The notes: generated by a model from the sequence alone, not told the origin. DNA of 64,000 nt from Bradyrhizobium erythrophlei (GCA_900129675.1 FSRD01000001.1:6871501-6935500), one strand, 5' to 3'; shown: positions 9,127 to 18,060, counted from the first letter of the stretch. Numbers and translations are program-made.

Positions 9127-9167
9127 GACACGTTTCGAAGCCTCAACGGCCAAGCCGGCCATTTGCA

Positions 9168-9212
9168 GCATGATCCGGAAAATTGGAAACCGGTTTTCCG
9201 ATAAAATCATGC
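9168..9212. repeat. Rhizobial GCATGATC palindrome
   Basis: GCATGATCCGGAAAATTGG pairs with CCGGTTTTCCG...ATCATGC, an imperfect palindrome of a kind scattered widely in Rhizobiales genomes. It lies 41 bases past ldtR and may act as an RNA hairpin. Confidence 0.75.
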
Positions 9213-9413
9213 GCAGATAAAAAGACCGGCAGCCCAATGTTTTCTTGTAGAATTGGGTTTCAGGTAGAATTGTAAGGCAATAAGCCTTCACGGAGCGCAT
9301 CGGGTCCGGTCTTCCGGCCGGTGCGTTTTGTTTTTCGGCTGTGCGAAGAGGAATTTCCGAAAAGGAACTTATGACCGGGTGACGCATTATCCGTTGTAAC
9401 GGAGACCCGGATC

Positions 9414-9641
9414 ATGCTGATCGAGCGCGGATTGCAGGTAATGAATGTCGAGGTGGTGGGCGATGCCTACGCCATCGCCTCGAACTATCTGCGCAAGACC
9501 GGCGCCATCGCCGACAGCTTCGAAACCGAGGAACGGCTGCTGGAGATCATCGTGCAGATGTTTCAGCACGGCGAATACAACAGGATCAGGCTCGCCAACA
9601 AGGCGATCGCCAAATTCAACGCCGACACGCTGATCGACTGA
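9414..9641 (+). CDS. Small conserved hypothetical protein
   Basis: 75 residues, mostly helical and charged, with no signal peptide or membrane segment. I do not recognise a domain. Codon use matches the flanking core genes, and a GGAG-like site precedes the ATG. It forms a pair with the next small gene, separated by 19 bases that include a GGAG ribosome site, so the two are probably co-expressed. The sequence EERLLEIIVQMFQHGEYNRI suggests a helical bundle. Confidence 0.6.
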   Translation: MLIERGLQVMNVEVVGDAYAIASNYLRKTGAIADSFETEERLLEIIVQMFQHGEYNRIRLANKAIAKFNADTLID

Positions 9642-9660
9642 CCTCCCCCGGAGAAAAATC

Positions 9661-9882
9661 ATGGAAGCCGCCGTCGACCGCATCATGCTGACCTATGACC
9701 TGTTGCTGAACCGCACTGCGGCGGCCAGCGCCGAGGCGCGCGAGAAGGTGACCGACTATGTGAAGACGCTGTTCGAGGCCGGCGAAACGGATACCCACCG
9801 GCTGACCGTGTGCGGGCTGACCTATCTGCGTCAGCTCGACGGCTCAACCGATCCGGTGAAGGCAGGGTTTACCGGGCTGTAG
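9661..9882 (+). CDS. Small conserved hypothetical protein
   Basis: 73 residues, soluble and probably helical at the N-terminal two thirds (MEAAVDRIMLTYDLLLN...). No recognised domain. The ATG follows CCCCCGGAGAAAAATC, giving a good ribosome site. It is the second gene of the pair starting at 9414. The pairing and even spacing suggest a shared function, which cannot be named. Confidence 0.6.
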   Translation: MEAAVDRIMLTYDLLLNRTAAASAEAREKVTDYVKTLFEAGETDTHRLTVCGLTYLRQLDGSTDPVKAGFTGL

Positions 9883-9957
9883 CGGCAGGCCGCGCGGTCG
9901 CTCATCGCGGCTTTGTCAGGCCACGGGGTTAGACAGCAATCGCCAAGAGCCACGGCC

Positions 9958-10122
9958 TTACCATTGCTCCGATGCAACCTGGTTGCATCCATAGCAACGG
10001 AAAATTCTGACTGCGGCGAAGCTCCTGGTGTTCGGCAGGTCACCCAAATGCGTCATCTCCTCTCCGCAAACGTCGCATTTGCAGCTCGGTGACTCCTCGG
10101 GCGGTTCGGCAGCATCGTTCAT
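9958..10122 (-). CDS. Small zinc-ribbon-like protein
   Basis: 54 residues from the ATG at 10122; the frame is open to 10158. Two Cys pairs, CKCDVCGEEM and RCYGCNQV, about 25 residues apart, indicate a zinc ribbon. It is of a type common as tiny orphan genes in Bradyrhizobium. Its function is unknown. It is divergent from the short stretch leading to the GST fragment. Confidence 0.55.
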   Translation of the reverse strand: MNDAAEPPEESPSCKCDVCGEEMTHLGDLPNTRSFAAVRIFRCYGCNQVASEQW

Positions 10123-10409
10123 CGCGGTATCTTGTTTGGGCCTGCCCAGGACGGGCAACGCCGTAAGGATGCTCTATCGAATGGGTCGAAATAGTGAAAT
10201 GCGCCCCCCGTAAAACTACGCTCCTTGCTCACCCCATGCGGGCTGTCAGGCGGGGATACGCCAAGCCGGAGACGCTCTGTAAGCTTGCGCCGGCATTGAT
10301 GTTCGATACCGAGGGTATCGTCGCGAAGATCGTGAATGCATTGGCGTAAATGGTTGCACGATGGTGCTATAAGCCTCCGCCCATAACAAGAAGCCCCAGG
10401 GAAACGCCG

Positions 10410-10577
10410 ATGCTCACGCTTCACCATCTCAACGACTCCCGCTCGCAGCGCGTCCTGTGGCTGCTGGAGAAGCTTGGGCTACCCTATGAGATGAAGCGCT
10501 ATCAGCGCGATGCGGTGACGCGGCCGGCATTCCAGCGGAGCGTGGAGAACGGCGGGGCGCATCGGTTTTCGAAATAA
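10410..10577 (+). pseudogene. Truncated glutathione S-transferase gene (N-terminal stub)
   Basis: The first 40 or so residues (HHLNDSRSQRVLWLLEKLGL) match the GST N-terminal thioredoxin-like domain, including the Ser/Arg-rich glutathione site. Homology then stops, and a short unrelated tail runs into a stop at 10577. A normal GST has about 200-230 residues. A perfect hairpin repeat begins 7 bases after the stop, so repeat insertion or recombination probably removed the rest. It is unlikely to be functional. Confidence 0.7.
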
Positions 10578-10584
10578 TTCCGTC

Positions 10585-10604
10585 GTTCCGGCGAAAGCCG
10601 GAAC
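10585..10604. repeat. Hairpin repeat with GAAA tetraloop
   Basis: GTTCCGGC-GAAA-GCCGGAAC is a perfect 8-bp stem with a GNRA loop, next to the truncated GST gene. The stretch 10605-10882 up to glyA shows no convincing gene and should hold the glyA promoter. Confidence 0.65.
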
Positions 10605-10882
10605 CCACCCGCCACGGCCAGGGAGAGGGGCACCTTGGCAGAGGCCTTCTTCCTTCCCCCAACGGGCTTCGGTGGTTATGGGCCCCGGCTCAAGGCAGGG
10701 CGACGGGTAGAAAGTTCCCTTGTTCCCCGCCATCCCCACCATATCTTGCACAAATATCAGTCTTGTACCGCAAGCGCTTGGCCAATTCCGGGCGATGTGG
10801 TATCTCGCAGGCGCTTCTTCGACCGCCACAACTGACCGGCCGCATCCCCCTAAAGGCTTGCGGCGATGGAGATATTTCTTCC

Positions 10883-12208
10883 ATGACCGCATCGTCTTCC
10901 AGCGCCAGTGCTTCCGGAACCAAGACCGCTTCCGTGCCCGACTCGTTCTTCACCGCCACGCTCGCCGTGGCCGATCCGGAGATCGCCGCCGCCATCAAGG
11001 GCGAACTCGGCCGGCAGCGCCATGAGATCGAGCTGATCGCGTCCGAGAACATCGTCAGCCGCGCTGTGCTGGAAGCGCAGGGCTCGGTGATGACCAACAA
11101 ATACGCCGAAGGCTATCCGGGCGCGCGCTACTATGGCGGTTGCGAATGGGTCGACGTCGCCGAGACGCTGGCGATCGAGCGCGCGAAAAAGCTGTTCGGC
11201 GCGGCCTTTGCGAACGTTCAGCCCAACTCGGGCAGCCAGATGAACCAGGCGGTGTTCCTGGCGCTGCTGCAGCCCGGCGACACCTTCATGGGCCTCGATC
11301 TCGCCGCCGGCGGCCATCTCACCCACGGTGCGCCGGTCAACATTTCCGGCAAATGGTTCAAGGCGCAGCACTACACCGTGCGTCGCGAGGACCAGATCAT
11401 CGATATGGACCAGGTCGCGCGCCGCGCCGAGGAAGTGAAGCCGAAGCTGATCATCGCGGGCGGTTCGGCTTACTCGCGTTCGTGGGACTTCAAGCGCTTC
11501 CGCGAAATCGCCGACAGCGTCGGCGCCTATTTGATGGTCGACATGGCGCACTTCGCCGGTCTCGTCGCCGGTGGCGTGCACGCTTCGCCGGTGCCGCACG
11601 CCCATGTCACGACCACGACGACGCACAAATCGCTGCGCGGCCCGCGCGGCGGCTTGATGCTGTGGAACGACGAGGCGCTGACCAAGAAGTTCAACTCGGC
11701 GGTCTTCCCGGGCCTGCAGGGCGGTCCGCTGATGCATGTGATCGCCGCGAAAGCGGTGGCGTTCGCCGAAGCCTTGCGTCCGGACTTCAAGATCTACGCC
11801 AAGAAGGTGGTCGAGAATGCCAAGGCGCTGGCGGAGAGCCTGCGCGCCAACGGCCTCGACATCGTCTCCGGCGGCACCGACAACCATCTGATGCTGGTTG
11901 ACCTCAGGCCCAAGGGCCTGAAGGGCAATTTGTCGGAAAAGGCGCTGGTGCGCGCCGCCATCACCTGCAACAAGAACGGCATTCCGTTCGATCCCGAAAC
12001 CCCGTTCGTCACCTCGGGCCTGCGTCTGGGTACACCGGCGGCGACCACGCGCGGTTTTGGCGTCGCCGAATTCAAGCAGGTCGGCGGCATGATCGCCGAA
12101 GTGCTGACCGCGCTGGCGCAGTCGCCGGACGGCAACGCGCCATTGGTGGAGGCCGCGATCAAGGAACGCGTCAAGGCGTTGACCGACCGCTTCCCGATCT
12201 ATCAGTAA
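10883..12208 (+). CDS. glyA: Serine hydroxymethyltransferase
   Basis: 441 residues from the ATG at 10883; the frame is open further upstream, but the family aligns from about residue 15 of this start. It is a PLP enzyme interconverting serine and glycine with tetrahydrofolate, feeding the one-carbon pool. Visible hallmarks are ELIASENIVSRAVLEAQGS, NKYAEGYPGARYYGGCE, DMAHFAGLVA, and the PLP-lysine segment TTTTHKSLRGPRGG. The first 15 residues are Ser/Ala-rich and variable. nrdR follows after 12 bases, so the two are probably co-transcribed. Confidence 0.96.
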   Translation: MTASSSSASASGTKTASVPDSFFTATLAVADPEIAAAIKGELGRQRHEIELIASENIVSRAVLEAQGSVMTNKYAEGYPGARYYGGCEWVDVAETLAIERAKKLFGAAFANVQPNSGSQMNQAVFLALLQPGDTFMGLDLAAGGHLTHGAPVNISGKWFKAQHYTVRREDQIIDMDQVARRAEEVKPKLIIAGGSAYSRSWDFKRFREIADSVGAYLMVDMAHFAGLVAGGVHASPVPHAHVTTTTTHKSLRGPRGGLMLWNDEALTKKFNSAVFPGLQGGPLMHVIAAKAVAFAEALRPDFKIYAKKVVENAKALAESLRANGLDIVSGGTDNHLMLVDLRPKGLKGNLSEKALVRAAITCNKNGIPFDPETPFVTSGLRLGTPAATTRGFGVAEFKQVGGMIAEVLTALAQSPDGNAPLVEAAIKERVKALTDRFPIYQ

Positions 12209-12220
12209 AGGTCCTTTCGG

Positions 12221-12703
12221 ATGCGCTGTCCCAGCTGCAACAGTCTCGATACGCAGGTGAAGGATTCGCGTCCGACCGAGGATTCCGCCGTGATCCGGCG
12301 GCGGCGGGTGTGCATCGCCTGCAATTTCCGCTTCACCACCTTCGAGCGGGTGCAGCTCCGCGAGTTGACCGTGATCAAGCGCAACGGCCGCCGGGTGCCG
12401 TTCGACCGCGACAAGCTGGTGCGCTCGCTGCAGATCAGTCTGCGCAAGCGGCCGGTCGACCCTGAACGGGTCGAGAAGATGGTCTCGGCCATCGTGCGCG
12501 AACTGGAGAGCGGCGGGGAGGCGGAAGTGTCGTCGGAGGCGATCGGCGAGATCGTTATGGAGCATCTGCGCCAGCTCGACGACGTTGCCTATGTCCGCTT
12601 CGCCTCGGTCTATCGCAATTTCCGCGAGGCCAAGGATTTCGAGACCGTGCTCGGCGAACTCTCCGCCGAAGACGCCGCGCGGGTCGCCACGTTACGCAAA
12701 TGA
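12221..12703 (+). CDS. nrdR: Transcriptional repressor NrdR
   Basis: 160 residues, the usual length. The N-terminal zinc ribbon is CPSC...CIAC (residues 3-6 and 31-34). It is followed by an ATP-cone domain (RELTVIKRNGRRVPFDRDKL onward). The protein senses ATP/dATP and represses ribonucleotide reductase operons through NrdR boxes. The stop overlaps the ribD start by four bases (ATGA). Confidence 0.95.
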   Translation: MRCPSCNSLDTQVKDSRPTEDSAVIRRRRVCIACNFRFTTFERVQLRELTVIKRNGRRVPFDRDKLVRSLQISLRKRPVDPERVEKMVSAIVRELESGGEAEVSSEAIGEIVMEHLRQLDDVAYVRFASVYRNFREAKDFETVLGELSAEDAARVATLRK

Positions 12704-13851
12704 TCTTCCGCATTCTGGAAGACCAGCACGCGCAGAAATACCGGGAAGCAAAGGCGGCCGACGCGCGCTTCATGCAGCTTGCGCTGGCGCTCGGGCGGCG
12801 CGGGCAGGGCCGCACCTGGCCGAACCCTGCCGTCGGCGCGGTCGTGGTCAAGGACGGCGTCATTGTCGGCCGCGGCTGGACGCAAGCCGGCGGACGGCCC
12901 CATGCCGAGCCGGAGGCGCTGAAGCGCGCCGGCGAGGCCGCGCGCGGCGCCACGCTCTATGTCACGCTCGAGCCCTGTTCGCATTTCGGCAAATCGCCGC
13001 CTTGCGTCGATGCCGTGATCGCTGCGGGCATTGCACGGGTGGTGTCGGCGATCGAGGACCCCAATCCGGAAGTGGCGGGGCAAGGCCACGCAAGACTTCG
13101 CGCCGCCGGTATCGCGGTCGATGTTGGTCTCGGCGCAGCCGAGGCCGCGCGCGATCACGCCGGGCATTTCCGCCGCATCCGCGACAAGCGCCCGCATGTC
13201 ATCCTCAAACTGGCCGTGTCCGCCGACGACAAGATCGGCGCCGCCGGTCATAAGCCTGTTGCCATCACCGGCGAGGCGGCAAAGACCCGGGTGCATCTGT
13301 TGCGCGCGCAATGCGACGCCATCCTGGTCGGGATCGGCACCGTGCTCGCGGACGATCCCGAACTGACCTGCCGCCTGCCGGGCATGGAAGCGCGCTCGCC
13401 GGTGCGCCTGGTGCTGGATCGCGCGCTCCGTATTCCCGGCACCAGCCGTCTGGTTCATTCCGCGCGCGGGACGCCGCTCTGGGTGCTGACCTCAGATCTT
13501 TCGGAAGCACCGGCCGCCATGAAGCTCGGTGCGGCGGGCGCGCAGGTGATCCGGGTCGCCGCCACCACCAGGCCGCCGGGGCTGGATCTGCCGGCGGTGC
13601 TGCATGCGCTGTCCGACAAAGGCATCACGCGGCTGCTGGTCGAGGGCGGCGCCAAGGTCGCGTCGTCCTTTGTCGCCGCCGATCTCGTCGATGAAATCTG
13701 GCTGCTGCGCGGGCAAGAATCCGTCGGCGCCGACGGCGTTCCCGCGCTGGACGCATTGCCGCTCTCGGCAATCACGCAGTCGCCGGGCTTTAAGGTCCGT
13801 GCCAGCGAGAGCCTGAACAGGGATACTCTGACCGTGTACGAGCGCGTTTAA
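12700..13851 (+). CDS. ribD: Bifunctional riboflavin deaminase/reductase RibD
   Basis: 383 residues. The N-terminal cytidine-deaminase-like domain has the zinc motif HAEPEAL and the partner PCSHFGKSPPC. The C-terminal reductase domain begins at about residue 165 (ILKLAVSADDKIG) and has LVEGGAKVASSF. It deaminates and then reduces the pyrimidine intermediate in riboflavin synthesis. The start overlaps nrdR by ATGA; a start at the later MQLALALGRRG (12772) is also possible because the family aligns from there. A repeat separates it from ribE. Confidence 0.95.
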   Translation: MIFRILEDQHAQKYREAKAADARFMQLALALGRRGQGRTWPNPAVGAVVVKDGVIVGRGWTQAGGRPHAEPEALKRAGEAARGATLYVTLEPCSHFGKSPPCVDAVIAAGIARVVSAIEDPNPEVAGQGHARLRAAGIAVDVGLGAAEAARDHAGHFRRIRDKRPHVILKLAVSADDKIGAAGHKPVAITGEAAKTRVHLLRAQCDAILVGIGTVLADDPELTCRLPGMEARSPVRLVLDRALRIPGTSRLVHSARGTPLWVLTSDLSEAPAAMKLGAAGAQVIRVAATTRPPGLDLPAVLHALSDKGITRLLVEGGAKVASSFVAADLVDEIWLLRGQESVGADGVPALDALPLSAITQSPGFKVRASESLNRDTLTVYERV

Positions 13852-13858
13852 TCAATTC

Positions 13859-13944
13859 GTCATGCACGGCCTTGTGCCGGGCATCCACGTCTCGGCTGCA
13901 CGTGATAAAGGAAGACGTGGATGGCCGGGACAACCGGCCATGAC
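13859..13944. repeat. Palindromic repeat between ribD and ribE
   Basis: GTCATGCACGGC...CATCCACGTC pairs with GACGTGGATGGCC...GGCCATGAC. It is a REP-like element typical of Bradyrhizobiaceae. No FMN-riboswitch signature was seen in this gap. Confidence 0.7.
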
Positions 13945-13964
13945 AGTAACTAGAAGGACCAGTT

Positions 13965-14573
13965 GTGTTCACCGGAATAGTCACCGACATCGGCGAGATC
14001 GTCGCCTTGACGCCGACGGCGCAAGGCCAGTTGCACCGCATGCGCATCGCCTGCCGCTACGATCGCACGACCATCGCCGACGGCGCCTCGATCGCCTGTA
14101 ACGGCGTCTGTCTCACTGTGGTCGCCTCCGGCGTCGAGCAGGGCAAGACCTGGTTTGATGTCGATGCCGCCGCCGAAACGCTCGGCATGACGACCGCAAA
14201 ACATTGGGTCACCGGCACCAAACTCAATCTCGAGCGCGCGTTGAAGATCGGCGACGAACTCGGCGGCCACATTGTCGCTGGCCACGCCGACGGCATCGCC
14301 ACCATCGTCAAGCGCGACGATCTGCCCGACATGGCTCGGTTCGAACTGCGCACCGCGCGGGACCTGGCGCGTTTCATCGCCGCAAAGGGCTCGGTGACGC
14401 TGGATGGCGTGTCGCTGACGGTCAATACCGTCGCCGATGTCGTGTTTTCGGTGCTGATCATTCCCCATACGCTCAGCGTCACCACGCTCGGCGCCTGGCG
14501 CACGGGCAGCGAGGTCAATCTCGAGGTCGACCTGATGGCCCGCTACGCGGCGCGGCTGTCGGAAATGAAATAG
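13965..14573 (+). CDS. ribE: Riboflavin synthase, alpha subunit
   Basis: 202 residues with two repeated lumazine-binding barrels. The N-terminus MFTGIVTDIGEIV and SIACNGVCLTVV belong to the first barrel; GHIVAGHADGIA and SVTLDGVSLTVN belong to the second. It dismutates two 6,7-dimethyl-8-ribityllumazine molecules to riboflavin. It partners ribH further down the same operon, with one unrelated gene between. Confidence 0.95.
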   Translation: MFTGIVTDIGEIVALTPTAQGQLHRMRIACRYDRTTIADGASIACNGVCLTVVASGVEQGKTWFDVDAAAETLGMTTAKHWVTGTKLNLERALKIGDELGGHIVAGHADGIATIVKRDDLPDMARFELRTARDLARFIAAKGSVTLDGVSLTVNTVADVVFSVLIIPHTLSVTTLGAWRTGSEVNLEVDLMARYAARLSEMK

Positions 14574-14586
14574 TCCAGGCGAAAAC

Positions 14587-15198
14587 ATGGGCGGGCAAGC
14601 TACCGGATCGGCGCATAAAGATGTCCCGGTCGGTCCGCGCGACGCGCTCACCATCGCCCGCATCGTCAGGGTCAATCACGCCGGTGAATTCGGCGCGATC
14701 AGGATCTATTCCGCGCAGCTTCTGGTGTCCCGATGGTTTTGGCCGGATTGCAGCCCGGCGCTTTCGGAAATGCAGCGCCACGAACGCAATCATTGCGCGA
14801 TCTTTCGCGCGGCGATGGCACCCCGGCAATCGCGGCCGTGCCGCGTGATGCATTTCTGGAGCTACGGCGGCTGGCTGCTCGGATTTGTCATGGCCTGTCT
14901 CGGTCGAAAGGGAATATGGGCATGCACCGCCGCCGTCGAAGCCGCGGTGCATCGGCACCTCGATGACCAGCTTTACTTCGTCCGGGATCGCGATCCCGAG
15001 TTGTACCGCATCATCCTTTCGATCCGGGAAGAGGAACTGGCGCACCTGCGGCATGCGGAAGCGCAGCTTCCATCGGCCGGTACGATGGTCCAGATGCTGC
15101 GGCGGATCATCGCGTCGATCACCGATGGCCTGATCTGGCTGTCGACGTGGGGCGATTCCAGCCGCATGGCCCATGCGTTGAAGGCGCGAGATACCTGA
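14587..15198 (+). CDS. Coq7-like diiron demethoxyubiquinone hydroxylase family protein
   Basis: 203 residues. The four diiron ligand helices of the Coq7 family are visible: VNHAGEFGAIRIY (E), MQRHERNH (ExxH), TAAVEAAVHRH (E) and REEELAHLRHAE (ExxH). The expected reaction is C6 hydroxylation in ubiquinone synthesis, acting at the inner membrane surface. It starts 13 bases after ribE, so it is inside the riboflavin operon. Bradyrhizobia can also use flavin-dependent ubiquinone hydroxylases, so this may be redundant or may act on another quinone. Specificity is inferred. Confidence 0.8.
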   Translation: MGGQATGSAHKDVPVGPRDALTIARIVRVNHAGEFGAIRIYSAQLLVSRWFWPDCSPALSEMQRHERNHCAIFRAAMAPRQSRPCRVMHFWSYGGWLLGFVMACLGRKGIWACTAAVEAAVHRHLDDQLYFVRDRDPELYRIILSIREEELAHLRHAEAQLPSAGTMVQMLRRIIASITDGLIWLSTWGDSSRMAHALKARDT

Positions 15199-15279
15199 AA
15201 AAGCGCGCCGCAAGCGCCGATCCCGGATGCGTATTGCCCTTGGCATTGGACGCCGCTGCGCCTAAAACGCCCGCCAATC

Positions 15280-15373
15280 CCTCATGGTGAGGAGGCGCTT
15301 GCGCCGTCTCGAACCATGAGGCCCCGGAACTATCTACATCCTTCGAGACGCGGCCAAGCGGCCGCTCCTCAGG
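15280..15373. repeat. Palindromic repeat upstream of ribH
   Basis: TCATGGTGAGGAGGCGC...GTCTCGAACCATGA is followed by TCCTTCGAGACG...GCTCCTCAGGC. It is related to 8116-8214. It separates the coq7-like gene from ribH inside the presumed operon. Confidence 0.7.
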
Positions 15374-15399
15374 CTGGCACCGATCGAAACGGAAAGATA

Positions 15400-15891
15400 A
15401 TGGCAGACGCGCGGCGCGCACCCCTGAAAGACCAGACCGATATATCAGGCGCGCGCGCGCTGATCGTCGAGGCGCGGTTCTATGACGACATCCAGGATGC
15501 GCTGATGGAAGGCGCGGTCGCCGAGCTGAAGACGGCCGGCGTGAGCCATGACGTCATCACCGTGCCGGGCGCGCTGGAAATTCCGGCCGCGATCGCGATC
15601 GCGATCGATGCCGCCGAGAAAAATGGAAAGCCCTATGACGCCGCGATCGCGCTCGGCTGCGTGGTGCGAGGCGACACCATCCATTTCGAGATCGTCTCGA
15701 TCGAATCCTCGCGCGCGCTGATGGACCTTGCGGTCGCGAGAAAATTCCCGCTCGGCAATGGCATCATCACCGTCAATACCGAGGCGCAGGCCTGGGCGCG
15801 GGCGCGCGCCGGCGAACTCAACAAGGGCGGCGATGCCGCACGCGCGGCGCTGGCGATGCTGCGGATCAAACGCCGGCTGGCAAAGGCCTGA
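15400..15891 (+). CDS. ribH: 6,7-dimethyl-8-ribityllumazine synthase
   Basis: 163 residues from the ATG at 15400, which follows GGAAAGATA. It condenses ribityl-diaminouracil with dihydroxybutanone phosphate. Family features are VEARFYDDI (substrate-binding aromatic), VPGALEIPAAI, ALGCVVRGDTIHFEIV (catalytic His) and FPLGNGIITVNTEAQA. It usually assembles as a pentamer or 60-mer capsid. The stop overlaps the nusB start. Confidence 0.95.
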   Translation: MADARRAPLKDQTDISGARALIVEARFYDDIQDALMEGAVAELKTAGVSHDVITVPGALEIPAAIAIAIDAAEKNGKPYDAAIALGCVVRGDTIHFEIVSIESSRALMDLAVARKFPLGNGIITVNTEAQAWARARAGELNKGGDAARAALAMLRIKRRLAKA

Positions 15892-16403
15892 TGATGGCAG
15901 ACAGCAAGAAGCCAGCGAAGGGTCCGGACAAGAAAAGTCCCGACAAGAAGGCCAACCGGCGCGGCGCGGCAAGGCTCGCCGCGGTGCAGGCGCTGTATCA
16001 AATGGACATCGGCGGCGCCGGGATCAACGACATTTTTGCCGAGTTCGAAAGCCACTGGCTCGGCAACGAGGTCGAGGGCGATAAATATCTGCCGGCGGAG
16101 GCCGCGTTTTTCCGCGACGTGGTGGCCGGCGTGGTGCGCGACCAGGCCAAGCTCGATCCCTTGATCGACGATGCGCTGTCGAGGGGCTGGCCGCTGAAGC
16201 GGATCGACGCCATTTTGCGCGCGGTGCTGCGGGCGGGCTCCTACGAACTCGAGCATCGCAAGGACGTGCCCGGCCGCGTGGTGGTTTCGGAATACGTCGA
16301 TGTCGCGCACGCCTTTGTCGAAAAGGACGAGACCGGCATGGTGAACGCGGTGCTCGACCAGATCGCGCGCCAGTTCCGCGCCGACGAGTTCGCGCGTGGC
16401 TAG
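15891..16403 (+). CDS. nusB: Transcription antitermination factor NusB
   Basis: 170 residues. A lysine-rich leader of about 20 residues is followed by the NusB helical domain (RRGAARLAAVQALYQMDIGG). The C-terminus has VVVSEYVDVAHAFV and GMVNAVLDQIAR. It binds boxA RNA with NusE for rRNA antitermination. The first ATG overlaps the ribH stop; the next ATG, 3 bases on, is equally possible. It overlaps thiL at the 3' end. Confidence 0.94.
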   Translation: MMADSKKPAKGPDKKSPDKKANRRGAARLAAVQALYQMDIGGAGINDIFAEFESHWLGNEVEGDKYLPAEAAFFRDVVAGVVRDQAKLDPLIDDALSRGWPLKRIDAILRAVLRAGSYELEHRKDVPGRVVVSEYVDVAHAFVEKDETGMVNAVLDQIARQFRADEFARG

Positions 16404-17394
16404 CGCGCCGTCCGCGTCCGGCGAGGACTCGCTGATCGCGCGCTATTTCAGGCCGATCGCGACCGATCCGGGCGCCTTCGATCTCGGCGACGACGCCGCG
16501 GTCTTGAAGGCGGATGGCTGCGAGATCGTGGTGACGACGGACGCCATCGTCGAGGGCGTGCATTTTCTTGGCAGTGATCCGCCCGATACGGTCGGGCGCA
16601 AGGCGCTGCGGGTCAATCTTTCGGATCTCGCGGCGAAGGGGGCTGCGCCTGCCGGTTTTGTGCTGACGCTGGCGCTGCGCAAGGTGGACGACGCCTGGTT
16701 AAAATCGTTCGCGCACGCGCTTGGCGAGGATGCGGCCTGGTTCAATTGTCCGCTGCTCGGTGGCGATACCGTTTCCACGCCGGGGCCGCTGATGATCTCG
16801 ATCACCGCGTTCGGCCGTGTGCCCGTGGGCAAGATGGTTCATCGCAGCGGCGCAAAGCCGGGCGACCGGGTCATGGTGACGGGGACGATCGGCGACGCCG
16901 CGCTGGGGCTCGCCATTCTCAGGGGTGGCAACGTCGCCGATGCCGCCGTGGCTGATGCTGCCGTGCGAAATCTGCTGATCGGGCGCTACCGCGTTCCGCA
17001 GCCGCGCAACATGCTGGCGAGCGCGGTTCGCGACCACGCCAGCGCGGCGATGGACGTGTCCGACGGCCTCGCCGGCGATCTCGCCAAGTTGTGCGCTGCG
17101 TCCGGTGTTTCCGCGGTCATCGATCTCGAATCGATCCCGCTCTCCGCTGCCGCAAGCGATCTGGTGTCGCGCCGGATTGTCGGCATCGAAACATTGATCG
17201 CCGGTGGCGACGACTATGAGGTGCTGTGCACGGTCCCGGACGATCGTGTCGAAGCGTTCGCGGAGGCCGCGCGGCGTGCCGGGGGGCAGGCGACCTCGAT
17301 CGGCATGGTGGTTGCGGGTGCCTCGGCACCAAAATTCATCGACGGGCAGGGCGCGGAACTCGCGCTGGAACGGCTGTCCTACAGTCATTTTTGA
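16396..17394 (+). CDS. thiL: Thiamine-monophosphate kinase
   Basis: 332 residues from a GTG start overlapping nusB by eight bases. It phosphorylates thiamine phosphate to the pyrophosphate using ATP. Hallmarks of the PurM-like fold are FDLGDDAAVL, TTDAIVEGVHFL, LGGDTVSTPGPL, MDVSDGLAGDLAKL and GGDDYEVL, the Asp-rich Mg/ATP-binding positions. It closes the glyA-to-thiL run. The nusB-thiL pairing is conserved in alphaproteobacteria. Confidence 0.94.
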   Translation: MASAPSASGEDSLIARYFRPIATDPGAFDLGDDAAVLKADGCEIVVTTDAIVEGVHFLGSDPPDTVGRKALRVNLSDLAAKGAAPAGFVLTLALRKVDDAWLKSFAHALGEDAAWFNCPLLGGDTVSTPGPLMISITAFGRVPVGKMVHRSGAKPGDRVMVTGTIGDAALGLAILRGGNVADAAVADAAVRNLLIGRYRVPQPRNMLASAVRDHASAAMDVSDGLAGDLAKLCAASGVSAVIDLESIPLSAAASDLVSRRIVGIETLIAGGDDYEVLCTVPDDRVEAFAEAARRAGGQATSIGMVVAGASAPKFIDGQGAELALERLSYSHF

Positions 17395-17595
17395 ATCCTC
17401 GTCAGGGTGGTCGAAGCTTTATTTTCCCGCATGCATTGCAATTTCCGGGAAAACCTTTAGTTATGACGCCCCGATTACCGCCGTGCCTTGTCGAACGCGC
17501 CCTTGGGGCCTCTTCCAGAGACATCGTCGATATTGGATTGAATCCGCGCGATCGCCGGGCGGAATGCGAGCCTTACGTGCTTTGGAGAAGAGAAA

Positions 17596-17805
17596 ATGGC
17601 TACCGGAACAGTGAAGTGGTTCAACGGTCAAAAGGGTTTTGGCTTCATTCAGCCGAGCGACGGCAGCAAGGATGTGTTCGTTCACATCAGCGCCGTCGAG
17701 CGCGCCGGTCTTGGCGGACTGGCTGAAGGCCAGAAGGTTCAGTTCGAACTCAAGGAAGACAAGATGCGGGGCAAGGTCAGCGCGGAAAATCTGTCGCTCG
17801 CCTAA
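17596..17805 (+). CDS. cspA: Cold-shock protein (CspA family)
   Basis: 69 residues forming a single cold-shock domain with both RNA-binding motifs, KGFGFIQP (RNP1) and VFVHISAV (RNP2). It acts as an RNA chaperone and antiterminator. A 200-base leader (17395-17595) without an ORF and a GGAGAAGAGAAA ribosome site precede it, as is typical for cold-shock mRNAs. It is followed by a strong intrinsic terminator and is monocistronic. Paralogues are usual, so the exact gene number is not assignable. Confidence 0.93.
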   Translation: MATGTVKWFNGQKGFGFIQPSDGSKDVFVHISAVERAGLGGLAEGQKVQFELKEDKMRGKVSAENLSLA

Positions 17806-17848
17806 GCTTCAAAGCGGTCGTTTCACGGATATACTGAGATGGCTGGCG

Positions 17849-17881
17849 CCCGCTCAACCCTCGAGGGTTGGGCGGGTTTTT
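17849..17881 (+). terminator. Rho-independent terminator after cspA
   Basis: CCCGCTCAACCC-TCGA-GGGTTGGGCGGG forms a 12-position stem with a single internal mismatch, followed by TTTTT. Confidence 0.9.
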
Positions 17882-18060
17882 GCATTTTGAGGCCGTCAGC
17901 CGCCGCGTGCCGATGGGCCCATCGCCACGCGATGTGGAACAAGACCCGTATTTTCGGTCATCAGGGGCGGCTTTTCCCGGTATTTCCTTTCAAGAATTGA
18001 TGGTTTTAGCTTCCGCGGCGTTGCGCCGGGGAGACGATTTTGGCATGGTCCCGCCGATTT

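Noticed and set aside
10850..12565. 571-codon minus-strand frame opposite glyA and nrdR
   Set aside because: Both glyA and nrdR are certain on the plus strand; the antisense frame has biased composition and no family match.
13852..13964. Possible FMN riboswitch between ribD and ribE
   Set aside because: The gap is filled by a REP-like palindrome and lacks the conserved RFN element segments.
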